Made by a program: the position numbers and the translations under genes. This document shows positions 14,301 to 22,632 of a DNA stretch of 64,000 nt, in pieces. The DNA is taken from NCBI RefSeq assembly GCF_030409845.1, contig NZ_JAUFQQ010000005.1:1-64000 (forward strand), in the 5' to 3' direction. How positions within the stretch are numbered: the first letter of the stretch is position 1; the number at the start of each line of letters is the position of its first letter. The stretch comes from Flavobacterium branchiarum (lineage in GTDB: Bacteria; Bacteroidota; Bacteroidia; Flavobacteriales; Flavobacteriaceae). The notes beneath the pieces were generated by a model that did no database searches, had not been told where the DNA came from, and was given only the letters and a program-made list of their open reading frames with translations.

Positions 14301-17300
14301 TTGTTGGCGCTAAAGCTACGCCACCTGTTAAGGTTGTGTACCAAACTACGCCTGATTCATTTACCTGAATATCAGAAACTTTTGGTGCATTTACCAAACA
14401 GAAGTCTTGTGTTGTATCGGTTGTCGTTGGAGTCGCTGGATCGGTTACTGTTACCGTTACAATTTTAAGTTCTCCATTTTTATTCTGACAAGTGTTAGGA
14501 TTAGATGCTGCTACATAGTAAGAAATGGGACTCATCACTGTAGTTAAACCTGAAACCGTTAAAACTCCTGCTGAGCTAATTGTATAGGTTACCCCACCAA
14601 TAATAGCCCCATCAGTAATAGGTTGTGTTTTATTAGCATCTAAATACCAAAAAAATACGGGATTTATTAATGTACTTGTAGGTATTAATATTGCATTTGT
14701 ATTATGACAAATAGAAGCGTTCGAAACAGTAATATCTGCTGGAAGTGCTGTCGGTAAAATTGTAAATGTTACTTGTTTTCTATCTACAGGTAGCGTTTCA
14801 CAAAATTCATCAGAAATAACTCCAACAAAATATGTATATGTTCCAGGAACTAATCCTGTAATAACTAATTCTGATGCAGACTGCCCTGCTATTAATTGAC
14901 TTGTTGTTCCATCAAAACTATACCAACGATATATTGGATTTGCAAGCACTGGACTAGTATCTAGAACTGCATTTAATGTTACTGTGCCAATTTCAGCACA
15001 AATTGTTGTATTAGTTTCTCCATTTATTGTTACACTAGCTATTGCATTTGCAGGTGTAGTCGCTCTAACTTCTACAGTTATCTCTCCTCTTGTTAAAGCT
15101 GCACAGCCGTAACGAATTGGTTGAATGTAATATTTATAAATTCCAGGTGCTAATGTAGTAGGAAGTGTATATGTCTGACCGTTAACTAGAAAATTTCCTC
15201 CTATTGGTGAATCATACCAAGCATAATCGGCACAAGGTTTTTCGGGAACTTCTAAAGAAATATTTGATCCTGGACAAACTGTGATTTTATTGTTGATATC
15301 TCCTCCAACGACTTTAGTATTTGTAACACGATCGATTGTATGAACTCTAAGCTGATCTAAGACACTTGCAACCCCTCCAAAAGTGATTGTAACTCTATCA
15401 TATGGTTGCGTTTGAGGCGCAACAATTGTCATTGCCATTGTACCCCCAGAAAGTAATCTTAAAGACAACAAACTACTTGTATTTTTAATTGGCCCACCCA
15501 CAGCAATATTACCTGAATAAAGCTGCACTGTAAATCCTGTAAGTAGATTGAGGTTTAAAACTGTTCCTGGTTTTGAAATCGTGATTCTTAAACTATCACC
15601 AACCATAGAAGGTGTTCTAAAAACTGCTTTAAGTTCAGCTGCAGCAAGTACTCCCGCTCCACTAAACATTGTAGCATAAGTTGAGATATCTCCATCAGCT
15701 ATATTCCATGGATTCGAAACGCCAACAGTAGTTGTTAATGCTCCAATTCCTAAATCTTTTACTCCTGTAAAAACGTCTTGAATATCTCCTTGCTCACAAG
15801 CTATTTGTGTAACTTGTTTTTCATAGTAAGCATCGTAAACATTTATACTTTGTCCAACACTTAAAATAGATCCTAACTGAACTCGAATACCATCGTAATC
15901 TTTAGGGCCAGAAACATCAGAAGGGACAAATGTGTATTCAAATGAATTCTGTCCTGATAATAAATTTAATAATGATCCTGATATAGATTTTAAAACTCCA
16001 ATATCAATTGGATTATTAGCTCCATTACGTTTGGTTCCCACTACTGTAATACTTTGCCCTACTGCAACCAAACTATTTTCCAAGCCTAATTTCAGCGTTA
16101 CTGGAGTTCCTTTTGTTATGTTGGTTGGCCATTGCAAATTTTGCCATGTTGTCCCTATCCCCAAAAGCCCAAAACCAGTAGTTATTGTAGAAAAAGTACT
16201 TGGATTACCATCGGCAGCATTTGCTTCTTTTGTTACTCCTCCTGTAATAATTGATGACCAAGTCTGGCTAGTCGCATATTCTCTTTCTAGCAATGAGTCA
16301 CAACTTGCAGGATCAATTACACTAATTGTTATTGTTTGACTTACAGTACAAGTCCCATTACTCGCAATTACTGTGTAGCTAAAAATCCCAACAGTATTAA
16401 GGATACCTGTATTATTTGATGGTATAAGATTTCCATTTTGATCATACCAAGCTACTGTCCCATTGGATGTTGCTATTAATGCTACTGAATTGCCTTTATT
16501 GACAACAATTGAGTTTGTAACTCCTGTTAAAGTTGGTAAAGGATTAATTGACACAACAACTTCTTTTTTATCAGATGGGCAAGCCACACCTGCTGTTTGA
16601 GCTTGGATCCAATAAGAACCACCTGTAGTAATATTTACAGCATCTTGTTCTGTGATAGGAGTTACTCCCTGAAAGAAAGCATAAGTTGTAGTTCCAGTTG
16701 TATCAAAATCTGTAATTGCATTTTTTAAATTTACACTAACGCAACCTGCCAAAGTTGGCGTAACATTTAAAGCTGATACTGCTGGATAATTTACAACAAC
16801 AGCTTTTAATGTCCCATTTATATTTTCACAAATACCACCATTAAGAACTGATATATAATAATTATAAGATGCACTAGTAAGACCATCAATAGTAAGCACA
16901 TCTGTTACAGGATCTTTCAAAAAAGTTACTCCTAGTTGACCAGGAACTGAAGTTCCTGTGGTTATTTCAAGTGTTTTATTTTGATCTGTATAATATTTAA
17001 ATCTTGCACCTGCCAAAGCTGATGTTGGTGCTAATACAGCTTGCCCTGTACAAGATGCTGTAAGTGGACTAATAATTGTAATATCAGTAGCAGTTGGGAT
17101 AGTCAATACAGTTGCTGTTACTGCTTGACGAGTGCTATTTACACAAGCACCACGAACAGATTCTAAATAATATGTTTTAGTTGCTGTTAATACACCTGTA
17201 TTATAAGTGTCCGAATTAGTAACTAAAGCAACACCTCCGGTAGAAACATCATACCAATTAAAAGTAGTACCTACAATAGGAGTCGCTGCTAATATAGCAC

Positions 17301-20300
17301 TTTGGCCATTACAAATTGGAGATGTAGTTACTACTGCATCTTTATATCTAATAGAAACTCCATAAACATCTAACTGAGATAATAAAGTCACTACTCCTCC
17401 TAATCTAATTTCAATCGCATTAAATGGAAATCCAGCAACAAAAGTAGCTTTGAAACGATTTCCTGTTAATAATTGTACATTTATTAAATTAGAATTTATA
17501 GCGGTACGATCATTATTATACGCACCCTCGTTATACGTAGCTAAAGTGATATAGGATAATGCACTTACATCGATAAGTCCAGCAGGAATACCTAATTCAA
17601 CATCTATCTTATCTCCTACTTTCCCTAAATTAGAAAAACTTAAAACTTGTTCTGCAAATGCTCCTACACCAACAGAAACATTAAGATTAGATGCTGTAGT
17701 AAAATTACCATCTATCGCATTATTAGGATTATTAACCGCACATATTGCACATATTACACCATCTGTAAGAGTAGACAACCTATTCGTTTGATCATTTGGC
17801 TGTAAACAAAGATCTATTGGGCTACCTATCATCACATTTATAACTGTTCTTGTACTACTCACACATCCTGTAACAGCATCTCTTGCTGCAATATAGTAGG
17901 TAGTATTTACAGTTAATGCTGGTGTTGGAGTAAAAGTGCTTGAATTTGTTAATAAAGGACTTCCATTAATAGGAACAGTGTACCAATCATATTCAACCCC
18001 AACTACAGGATTAGACACCTGTAATACAATATTTTGACCGGGTTGAATAGTTACAGTTGAAGAAGCAACTGTTGGTACTGCAGGCAATGGGTTAACAGTA
18101 ACATTTACAGGAGTACGTGTAGCACTAATACAACTACCAATCGATGCTTCAACATGATAACTTGTGTTTGCATTTAAGATCGGAGTTGTAAATGATGTTC
18201 CTGTAAATACTAACGTTCCAGCTGTAGCTGTATCATACCATTTATATATAGTTCCTACAACAGGTGTAACAATATTTAGCGTAGTTGTAATCCCTGCACA
18301 AATAGTTGTCCCCGAAGTATTTATTGTTGGAGCAATAGGGTTATTTATTGATATTACAACAGGAGTTCTTTCACTATTTAAACAACCATTTCGAGTAACT
18401 TCAACATAATATGTAGTATTAGCAGTTAAAGCTAGTGTAGTAAAAGAAGTAGTACTACTCACTACATTTCCTCCAGTTAAAGCATCATACCATTTAATTG
18501 TTTCTCCCACAGCAGTATCAGACACCAAAGTAATCGTTTGTCCGCTACAAATCGTTGTATTTCCTGTTATTGTTCTTGCTTTAAATTTATAGGAAGCACC
18601 ATAAATATTGAGGCTTGACACTAAGTTCACTAATCCACCTAATCGAATCTCAACACGATCAAAGGAAGCCCCTGCTTTAAAACTTGCTCTAAAACGATTT
18701 CCCGATAATAACTGAATATTTAAAAGAGGATCATTTACTGCTACTCGGTCATTATTATATGTTGCTCCATTGTAACTAGCCAATGAAATATAACTTAATA
18801 AGCTTATATCTAGAACTCCTGTAGGAATTTCTAAATCAACTTGAATAACATCACCAGTATTCCCTCCGTTATTAAATTGCAGTGTTTGTTGAATCCACCC
18901 ATTAACTAACCCAATTGGTATACTTAATGTTGAAGCAGTATTATTATTTCCATCGACTGAATTATTTGGATTAGCAACAGAACAAAGTAAGCAAAGTCCA
19001 TTTTGTGTAGTTTGTTGGCTATTTGCTTCTAGACAAGTTCCTAGTGAAGCAGGCAAAACTGTCACGGTTACAGCTACTCGACTAGCACTTAAACATCCTC
19101 CAGCAATATTATTAGATTCTACATAATATGTTTTTGTAGCAAATAAGATTGGTGTTGTAAATGTAGTTGAGTTGGCTAATAATTTAGTACCTCCTGTTGG
19201 AGCATCATACCAATCTAATGTTTCACCAGATCCAGAAGCCGAAGCAGTTAAAGTAGCATTTTGCCCTGATTGTATTGATACGCTAGGAGTCAATACCGTT
19301 GCCAAAGCAGGAACTGGAGTTGAAGTAACAGCAACTAGAGTTCGTGTTGGAGTTGTACAACTACCAATAGTAGCTTCTACATAAAAATTAGTCACACCAG
19401 TAGGAACTGTCGGTGTATAAGAATCACCTGTAGCCAAAACAATACCACCTGATTCTACGCTAAACCATGAATATGTAGTTCCGGGTATAGGGTTTATAAC
19501 TGACAGTTTAGTTGCTTGAGTAGGTCCTGAGGAACATATTGTTGTACCGACTGTACTAATTATAGGTAATACGGGGTTTATTACATTTACAGTTACAGGT
19601 ATTCGTTTATCACTTTCGCAACCAGCTGTTCTTGAAACACTAATATAATAAGTTGTTGTAGCGGTTAAAGCAGGAGTTGAATAATTACCTGTAGTTGAGA
19701 GTGCTGTTGTTGAAGTTGGAGAATCATACCAAGCCAATGTTGTACCTGCTGCTGCTGTAGCAGAAAGAGCTATACTCTGACCTGAACATACTGATTGCGA
19801 ACTCCCTCCACTAATTGTTGGACTAGCAAATTGCGAATGCACTTCGAAAATTTTCAAATCTACTAATAACCTTACAAGACCACCTACCCTAATTTGTATT
19901 TGATTAGCATCTCCAGGCAATGTATAATTGATTACTGCCATTTGATTACCAGGCAATAATTGAAGATTTAATAATGCATTATTTAGAGGGACAGGACCAC
20001 CAACATCTGTTCCTGAAAATTTTGCTTGAATAGTTGCGTTTGAAAGTAAACTAACGTCGACTAAACCTGCTACCGCACCAGTACCAAAATAGACAACTAT
20101 TTGATCTCCTGATTTTGCCGTTTGGTTTAAGGTTAACGTTTCTTCTGCGAAACAAGCTAAACCAAGAACATTTGTCAACAAAGCATATGTATTCAGATTT
20201 CCATCAAATGCGGCAGTAGGATTTGTAACACTCATACCCACACACAGAAGCCCTCCTGTAGTATTAGTTTGTGAAATAGGTCTGCAAAATGTTTGTGAAA

Positions 20301-20391
20301 AAGAACTCGAAAAAGGAATCAATATCAAAAACAACCACAAATAACTTTGCAAAAAAGTCTCTTTTTTTATTCTTAAGTAAAAATTTTTCAT
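8314..20391 (-). CDS. Giant T9SS-secreted repeat adhesin, type-B C-terminal domain
   Basis: This is a 4025-residue surface protein. The N terminus is a signal peptide (hydrophobic run to about residue 33, SSSFSQ). The N-terminal half alternates Ig-like modules (recurring ATTTYYV/NTTYYV strands) with about five copies of a roughly 150-residue module beginning near a Cys and carrying AxDGNxxT (about residues 35, 453, 860, 1364, 1530). Then come 18 nearly identical 79-residue repeats (about 1980-3404), four divergent repeats, a PKD-like stretch, a DUF11-type domain (NPNPKVNENVIFTITVNN) and a type-B sorting domain (NEFTPNNDGANDFF to the end). It resembles SprB-type gliding or attachment adhesins. 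PorP/SprF and OmpA partners follow directly. Its ligand cannot be inferred. Confidence 0.92.
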   Translation of the reverse strand: MKNFYLRIKKETFLQSYLWLFLILIPFSSSFSQTFCRPISQTNTTGGLLCVGMSVTNPTAAFDGNLNTYALLTNVLGLACFAEETLTLNQTAKSGDQIVVYFGTGAVAGLVDVSLLSNATIQAKFSGTDVGGPVPLNNALLNLQLLPGNQMAVINYTLPGDANQIQIRVGGLVRLLVDLKIFEVHSQFASPTISGGSSQSVCSGQSIALSATAAAGTTLAWYDSPTSTTALSTTGNYSTPALTATTTYYISVSRTAGCESDKRIPVTVNVINPVLPIISTVGTTICSSGPTQATKLSVINPIPGTTYSWFSVESGGIVLATGDSYTPTVPTGVTNFYVEATIGSCTTPTRTLVAVTSTPVPALATVLTPSVSIQSGQNATLTASASGSGETLDWYDAPTGGTKLLANSTTFTTPILFATKTYYVESNNIAGGCLSASRVAVTVTVLPASLGTCLEANSQQTTQNGLCLLCSVANPNNSVDGNNNTASTLSIPIGLVNGWIQQTLQFNNGGNTGDVIQVDLEIPTGVLDISLLSYISLASYNGATYNNDRVAVNDPLLNIQLLSGNRFRASFKAGASFDRVEIRLGGLVNLVSSLNIYGASYKFKARTITGNTTICSGQTITLVSDTAVGETIKWYDALTGGNVVSSTTSFTTLALTANTTYYVEVTRNGCLNSERTPVVISINNPIAPTINTSGTTICAGITTTLNIVTPVVGTIYKWYDTATAGTLVFTGTSFTTPILNANTSYHVEASIGSCISATRTPVNVTVNPLPAVPTVASSTVTIQPGQNIVLQVSNPVVGVEYDWYTVPINGSPLLTNSSTFTPTPALTVNTTYYIAARDAVTGCVSSTRTVINVMIGSPIDLCLQPNDQTNRLSTLTDGVICAICAVNNPNNAIDGNFTTASNLNVSVGVGAFAEQVLSFSNLGKVGDKIDVELGIPAGLIDVSALSYITLATYNEGAYNNDRTAINSNLINVQLLTGNRFKATFVAGFPFNAIEIRLGGVVTLLSQLDVYGVSIRYKDAVVTTSPICNGQSAILAATPIVGTTFNWYDVSTGGVALVTNSDTYNTGVLTATKTYYLESVRGACVNSTRQAVTATVLTIPTATDITIISPLTASCTGQAVLAPTSALAGARFKYYTDQNKTLEITTGTSVPGQLGVTFLKDPVTDVLTIDGLTSASYNYYISVLNGGICENINGTLKAVVVNYPAVSALNVTPTLAGCVSVNLKNAITDFDTTGTTTYAFFQGVTPITEQDAVNITTGGSYWIQAQTAGVACPSDKKEVVVSINPLPTLTGVTNSIVVNKGNSVALIATSNGTVAWYDQNGNLIPSNNTGILNTVGIFSYTVIASNGTCTVSQTITISVIDPASCDSLLEREYATSQTWSSIITGGVTKEANAADGNPSTFSTITTGFGLLGIGTTWQNLQWPTNITKGTPVTLKLGLENSLVAVGQSITVVGTKRNGANNPIDIGVLKSISGSLLNLLSGQNSFEYTFVPSDVSGPKDYDGIRVQLGSILSVGQSINVYDAYYEKQVTQIACEQGDIQDVFTGVKDLGIGALTTTVGVSNPWNIADGDISTYATMFSGAGVLAAAELKAVFRTPSMVGDSLRITISKPGTVLNLNLLTGFTVQLYSGNIAVGGPIKNTSSLLSLRLLSGGTMAMTIVAPQTQPYDRVTITFGGVASVLDQLRVHTIDRVTNTKVVGGDINNKITVCPGSNISLEVPEKPCADYAWYDSPIGGNFLVNGQTYTLPTTLAPGIYKYYIQPIRYGCAALTRGEITVEVRATTPANAIASVTINGETNTTICAEIGTVTLNAVLDTSPVLANPIYRWYSFDGTTSQLIAGQSASELVITGLVPGTYTYFVGVISDEFCETLPVDRKQVTFTILPTALPADITVSNASICHNTNAILIPTSTLINPVFFWYLDANKTQPITDGAIIGGVTYTISSAGVLTVSGLTTVMSPISYYVAASNPNTCQNKNGELKIVTVTVTDPATPTTTDTTQDFCLVNAPKVSDIQVNESGVVWYTTLTGGVALAPTTGLNSGPYYGAILDGVTGCESSERLLVTVDVTDPLTPTTTDTTQDFCLVNAPKVSDIQVNESGVVWYTTLTGGVVLAPTTGLNSGPYYGAILDGVTGCESSERLLVTVDVTDPLTPTTTDTTQDFCLVNAPKVSDIQVNESGVVWYTTLTGGVVLAPTTGLNSGPYYGAILDGVTGCESSERLLVTVDVTDLLIPTTTDTTQDFCLVNAPKVSDIQVNESGVVWYTTLTGGVVLAPTTGLNSGPYYGAILDGVTGCESSERLLVTVDVTDPLTPTTTDTTQDFCLVNAPKVSDIQVNESGVVWYTTLTGGVVLAPTTGLNSGPYYGAILDGVTGCESSERLLVTVDVRDLLIPTTTDTTQDFCLVNAPKVSDIQVNETGVVWYTTLTGGVALAPTTGLNSGPYYGAILDGVTGCESSERLLVTVDVTDPLTPTTTDTTQDFCLVNAPKVSDIQVNESGVVWYTTLTGGVALAPTTGLNSGPYYGAILDGVTGCESSERLLVTVDVTDPLIPTTTDTTQDFCLVNAPKVSDIQVNESGVVWYTTLTGGVVLAPTTGLNSGPYYGAILDGVTGCESSERLLVTVDVTDPLTPTTTDTTQDFCLVNAPKVSDIQVNESGVVWYTTLTGGVALAPTTGLNSGPYYGAILDGVTGCESSERLLVTVDVTDPLIPTTTDTTQDFCLVNAPKVSDIQVNESGVVWYTTLTGGVALAPTTGLNSGPYYGVILDGVTGCESSERLLVTVDVTDPLTPTTTDTTQDFCLVNAPKVSDIQVNESGVVWYTTLTGGVALAPTTGLNSGPYYGAILDGVTGCESSERLLVTVDVTDPLTPTTTDTTQDFCLVNAPKVSDIQVNESGVVWYTTLTGGVVLAPTTGLNSGPYYGAILDGVTGCESSERLLVTVDVTDPLTPTTTDTTQDFCLVNAPKVSDIQVNESGVVWYTTLTGGVVLAPTTGLNSGPYYGAILDGVTGCESSERLLVTVDVTDLLIPTTTDTTQDFCLVNAPKVSDIQVNESGVVWYTTLTGGVVLAPTTGLNSGPYYGAILDGVTGCESSERLLVTVDVTDPLTPTTTDTTQDFCLVNAPKVSDIQVNESGVVWYTTLTGGVVLAPTTGLNSGPYYGAILDGVTGCESSERLLVTVDVRDLLIPTTTDTTQDFCLVNAPKVSDIQVNETGVVWYTTLTGGVALAPTTGLNSGPYYGAILDGVTGCESSERLLVTVDVTDLLIPTTTDTTQDFCLVNAPKVSDIQVNESGVVWYTTLTGGVVLAPTTGLNSGPYYGAILDGVTGCESSERLLVTVDVTDPLTPTTTDTTQDFCLVNAPKVSDIQVNETGVVWYTTLTGGVALAPTTGLNSGPYYGAILDGVTGCESSERLLVTVDVTDPLTPTTTDTTQDFCLANAPTVASLQVNESDVVWFASETGGTALAPTTALTDGGLYYGAILDPLTDCTSSVRLLVTVRVTNPATPTTTDTTQDFCLANAPTVASLQVNESDVVWFASETGGTALAPTTALASGSYYGAIRDGVTGCESSERLLVTVTVTDPATLIINDKDQKFCLVTTPTVASINVSPSNVANIIWYDALSGGNLISSGTALTSGNYYAAIKDPMTDCERGVRLLVKVTVNDGVLPTTTRAIQDFCLTALPKISDLLVNEAGVVWYTTQTGGVALAPSTLLVAGTYYGSLNNLITGCESKSRLAIPVSFRGSEPATITASKANACVFDVVTYTTLNGMSNYNWTITGDGTVTAGGATTDNFVTVLWPEIGPASVNVSYSNLCNETQSKLLALAVQTCSDITMTNTVDNPNPKVNENVIFTITVNNIGAGNFIDVLVRELLPTGYDFVSAQTSNGIYNSTTGEWNILMLNANTSETLTIVAQVLPTGNYLNVASVIISNPIDSDTSNNFAEASVSPMILVVYNEFTPNNDGANDFFKIEGIENYPNNNLSVYNRYGALVYKQNRYNNDWDGTTNVSGAINKGDRLPAGTYYYVLDTGADGAAKTGWLAIIR
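10180..14445 (-). repeat. 18 tandem 237-bp coding repeats inside the adhesin
   Basis: Eighteen units of exactly 237 bp (79 codons) run in frame without a break. The anchor cagaagtcttgtgttgtatc recurs every 237 bp from 10369 to 14398. Each unit encodes two cysteines (DFCLVNAP and TGCESSERLL) and a VVWYTT strand. Only a few codons vary: the unit-start linker (TDPLTP, TDLLIP, TDPLIP, RDLLIP, TDPATP), ESG/ETG, VALA/VVLA and one GAI/GVI. Four more divergent units follow toward the C terminus, down to about 9230. Near-identity implies recent expansion or ongoing homogenisation, and copy number is at risk in short-read assembly. Confidence 0.97.
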
Positions 20392-20452
20392 ATTCCTAAG
20401 AGATTAATGATGTGACAAAAAAATTCCAATATGATAAATAAGCAATACCATC

Positions 20453-20482
20453 AATAATCTCATACGCAAATAGGAGATTATT
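20453..20482. promoter_or_regulatory. Inverted repeat before the adhesin gene
   Basis: Perfect 9-bp arms AATAATCTC (20453-20461) and GAGATTATT (20474-20482) are separated by 12 bases. They lie in the adhesin upstream region and could be an operator or an mRNA hairpin. The sequence alone does not decide which. Confidence 0.35.
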
Positions 20483-21606
20483 AAATAAAGCCATACTAAC
20501 AGATTTTCAGACTACATTTAATGTTCTGAAAAATATCTTGATCTTAAAATCTATAAAAATTACTCCAAAGGGGGAAACAACCACAATTCGCGAGGAAGCG
20601 AATGATCCCTTAATTTGACGAAAAAATCAAATGAATATCAAAAAAAAAGAGTTGCATAAAAGGAGTATTTGAAGTAGGTTTTAATTTCATAAAATATTTT
20701 TAAGAGATTAATATATTTGGGGATCTGTTCGTTTTATTTCAGTTCTATATGAGGTAAAAACATATGTGATGCATTTAAATACACCCATTTAATAAAAAAA
20801 TAAAAAAAAATTGACAATTTTAAGTATTGAGAAACATGTACAAAATACGGTACTAGAAATTAATTCTACAGAAATGTGGAAATTAAAATTTATTGATTGT
20901 CAAAAATTAATTCAAACAAGAAATAAATTTGTAAACTAATACCTGACTTGTCGATTTGTGCTTCGGGGGATTGAAGACTCAAATTAACAATACAATTATG
21001 TATTGTTATGGAACAAATAGTAACGAAAATTATTACTATACTGATTTAATCTGTTATCTAAAATATTCAATTGATTTATGAGATTATCAAAAGACAAATA
21101 CTTCTTTCTATTTGCAGAAGCTAGATCAGATAGGGTATTCAATTCGTCATTGAATAACGATAAACTAAGAAATGAACAAGAGATAAATCTATTGCTTCCC
21201 AAAAAAGTAATTATAAATTCCATAAGCATCTAGATTAAAAAATAATTGACAAAAAAAATTCGTACAAAAAATTCATTTACTTAAAAATCTTTATTCAAGA
21301 TCTTTCTGCTATTATGTGGTATTATATTATTTTATTTCAAAAACAAATTGGAACGTTAATAGATAATCTTTTTATATTTTGTTTTACATTAAATTTCTTA
21401 GATGCCTTTTACTTTGGCAAAAAACTAATTCTATTTAATCTGATTTAAATATTACATCGTTTTGAATAATGATTAATTCATTATATGATTCACCAAGAAT
21501 AAGCAAATAAAGCTTATTTTATTAAAAACAATTAACAATTGTTCAACGATAAACATTTTATAAATTTAATTTTTTTTTTTATAACATGCAAGTAAAAAAA
21601 AGATGA

Positions 21607-21633
21607 AATGCGATTTTAATTTAAAATCACATT
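21607..21633 (-). terminator. Possible minus-strand terminator hairpin in the gap
   Basis: GATTTTAA (21612-21619) and TTAAAATC (21621-21628) form a nearly continuous palindrome, extended outward by AATG/CATT after one mismatch. Reading leftward, the hairpin is followed by TTCATC and a run of T, as in an intrinsic terminator. No gene lies directly upstream, so the assignment is tentative. Confidence 0.35.
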
Positions 21634-21869
21634 CCATAAGTACTAAGATATTCAACTGTTTAAATTACTAGATATCAAACAAAACATCAGGCTAACATAA
21701 AAAAAGAGCTCTAAATCATTCGTGTAATAATCTTAATTTATAATTTTTCCGGAACTAGTAAAAAAAACATATTTGCGAAAAAAACTACAAAAAAATAAGG
21801 CTAAAACTCCAAGAATTAAAAAGAAACCACTAATTTAATTGAGAAAAATATTGTTGTGGTAATTATAAA

Positions 21870-21918
21870 AAAAAGAAAAAGGGCTAATTGTTAATAAATT
21901 AACAGCTAACCCTTTAAA
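21870..21918 (-). terminator. Probable terminator downstream of the DUF6495-like gene
   Basis: AAAGGG-N6-GTTAA and TTAAC-N5-ACCCTTT form an imperfect hairpin (two mismatches and one G-U pair). On the minus strand it is followed by a T-rich tail (TTTTTCTTTTTTTT). It sits about 145 bp past the stop of the gene at 22062 and probably ends that transcript. Confidence 0.5.
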
Positions 21919-22061
21919 AAATAATTTCATTGCAAGTAATAACAATACGTTCTTCGATAGTACTACAATTGACTTTATGGATATTAAAGAAATGTAGACT
22001 GCAAAAGCATATTGAATAGGCTACAAAACGAATCAAATTTTATCGAATCATAATTAAAAAA

Positions 22062-22535
22062 CTATGATTCTATAATTGAATTTATCTGTTTAAACAACTG
22101 ACCATCACTTAAGAATGCTCCTTGTTGAATTAATTCAAAGATTGAAGTATTACGGTCGTCAGTAAACACTTTTTTACCAACCTTCATTTCAATAGTTTCT
22201 GTAAACATATTATCACTTAACCATTGCAAGCCTTCCTTAGTTAAGAAATCAGTTTCAGGAACCAATGATTTTAAAACTATCGATTGAACATGTGTATCAA
22301 AACATTGAAATAGGAAAATATGATTTTTAGAAAAATGTTCTAAAAATTCCGCTCTTGAAAGAACACCTTCCCAAATTAAATCAGAGAACACATCTAGTTC
22401 TTGCTCAGCCACCTCTGGCTTATTAATTTTGATCGAATCCCACTCTGCTTTATCAATTGCTTGCGTTCCTAAAAAGCTTGCAAATTCAGCGTTTAATTCA
22501 TCAAATTGTTCTTTTGTTAATCTTGCGTATTTCAT
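22062..22535 (-). CDS. DUF6495-like protein
   Basis: This is a 157-residue soluble, acidic protein with no signal peptide or membrane segment. It resembles a Bacteroidota-restricted family that I believe is DUF6495, often found directly after rplI; its function is not known to me. The N terminus MKYARLTKEQFDELNAEFASFLG reads as a helical domain, followed by an acidic centre (EQELDVFSDLIWEGVLSRAEFLEHF). It follows rplI by about 100 bp, but the rplI terminator lies between them, so it probably depends on read-through or its own promoter. A short hairpin, GAATCATA/TATGATTC at 22045-22070, spans the stop codon. Confidence 0.7.
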   Translation of the reverse strand: MKYARLTKEQFDELNAEFASFLGTQAIDKAEWDSIKINKPEVAEQELDVFSDLIWEGVLSRAEFLEHFSKNHIFLFQCFDTHVQSIVLKSLVPETDFLTKEGLQWLSDNMFTETIEMKVGKKVFTDDRNTSIFELIQQGAFLSDGQLFKQINSIIES

Positions 22536-22581
22536 TTTAAAATATTTAAGCTTTTATAGCGTCATTTAGCTATTTAAAATT

Positions 22582-22612
22582 CAAAAAAAAATCCCGATTT
22601 GCATCGGGATTT
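22582..22612 (-). terminator. Intrinsic terminator after rplI
   Basis: ATCCCGAT (22591-22598) and ATCGGGAT (22603-22610) form a perfect 8-bp stem with a 4-base loop. On the minus strand it is followed by nine T. It lies about 25 bp past the rplI stop. Confidence 0.9.
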
Positions 22613-22632
22613 CATATTATAAATTAAAACTA

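Larger units (their letters stand above)
20392..22061. other. Long AT-rich intergenic region upstream of the adhesin gene
   Basis: About 1.67 kb carries no gene I can support. The only sizeable frame (20996-21229, minus, 77 codons) is low-complexity and lacks family resemblance. Structures seen: a 9-bp inverted repeat AATAATCTC/GAGATTATT at 20453-20482, 62 bp before the adhesin ATG; a short hairpin ATTCGC/GCGAAT at 20586-20603; a near-perfect palindrome at 21607-21633 followed on the minus strand by a T-rich run; and an imperfect terminator-like hairpin at 21876-21915. A TAAATTTG box on the plus strand at 20924-20931 is isolated. The region may hold the long leader of the adhesin gene or a small RNA, but nothing here proves either. 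Confidence 0.5.

Noticed and set aside
10180..14445. The regular 237-bp array as a possible CRISPR or satellite
   Set aside because: The units are far longer than CRISPR repeats, have no spacers and stay in frame with a continuous coding sequence.
20996..21229. 77-codon minus-strand frame in the gap before the adhesin
   Set aside because: Low-complexity, Ser/Asn/Leu-rich composition, no family likeness and no promoter or neighbour support.
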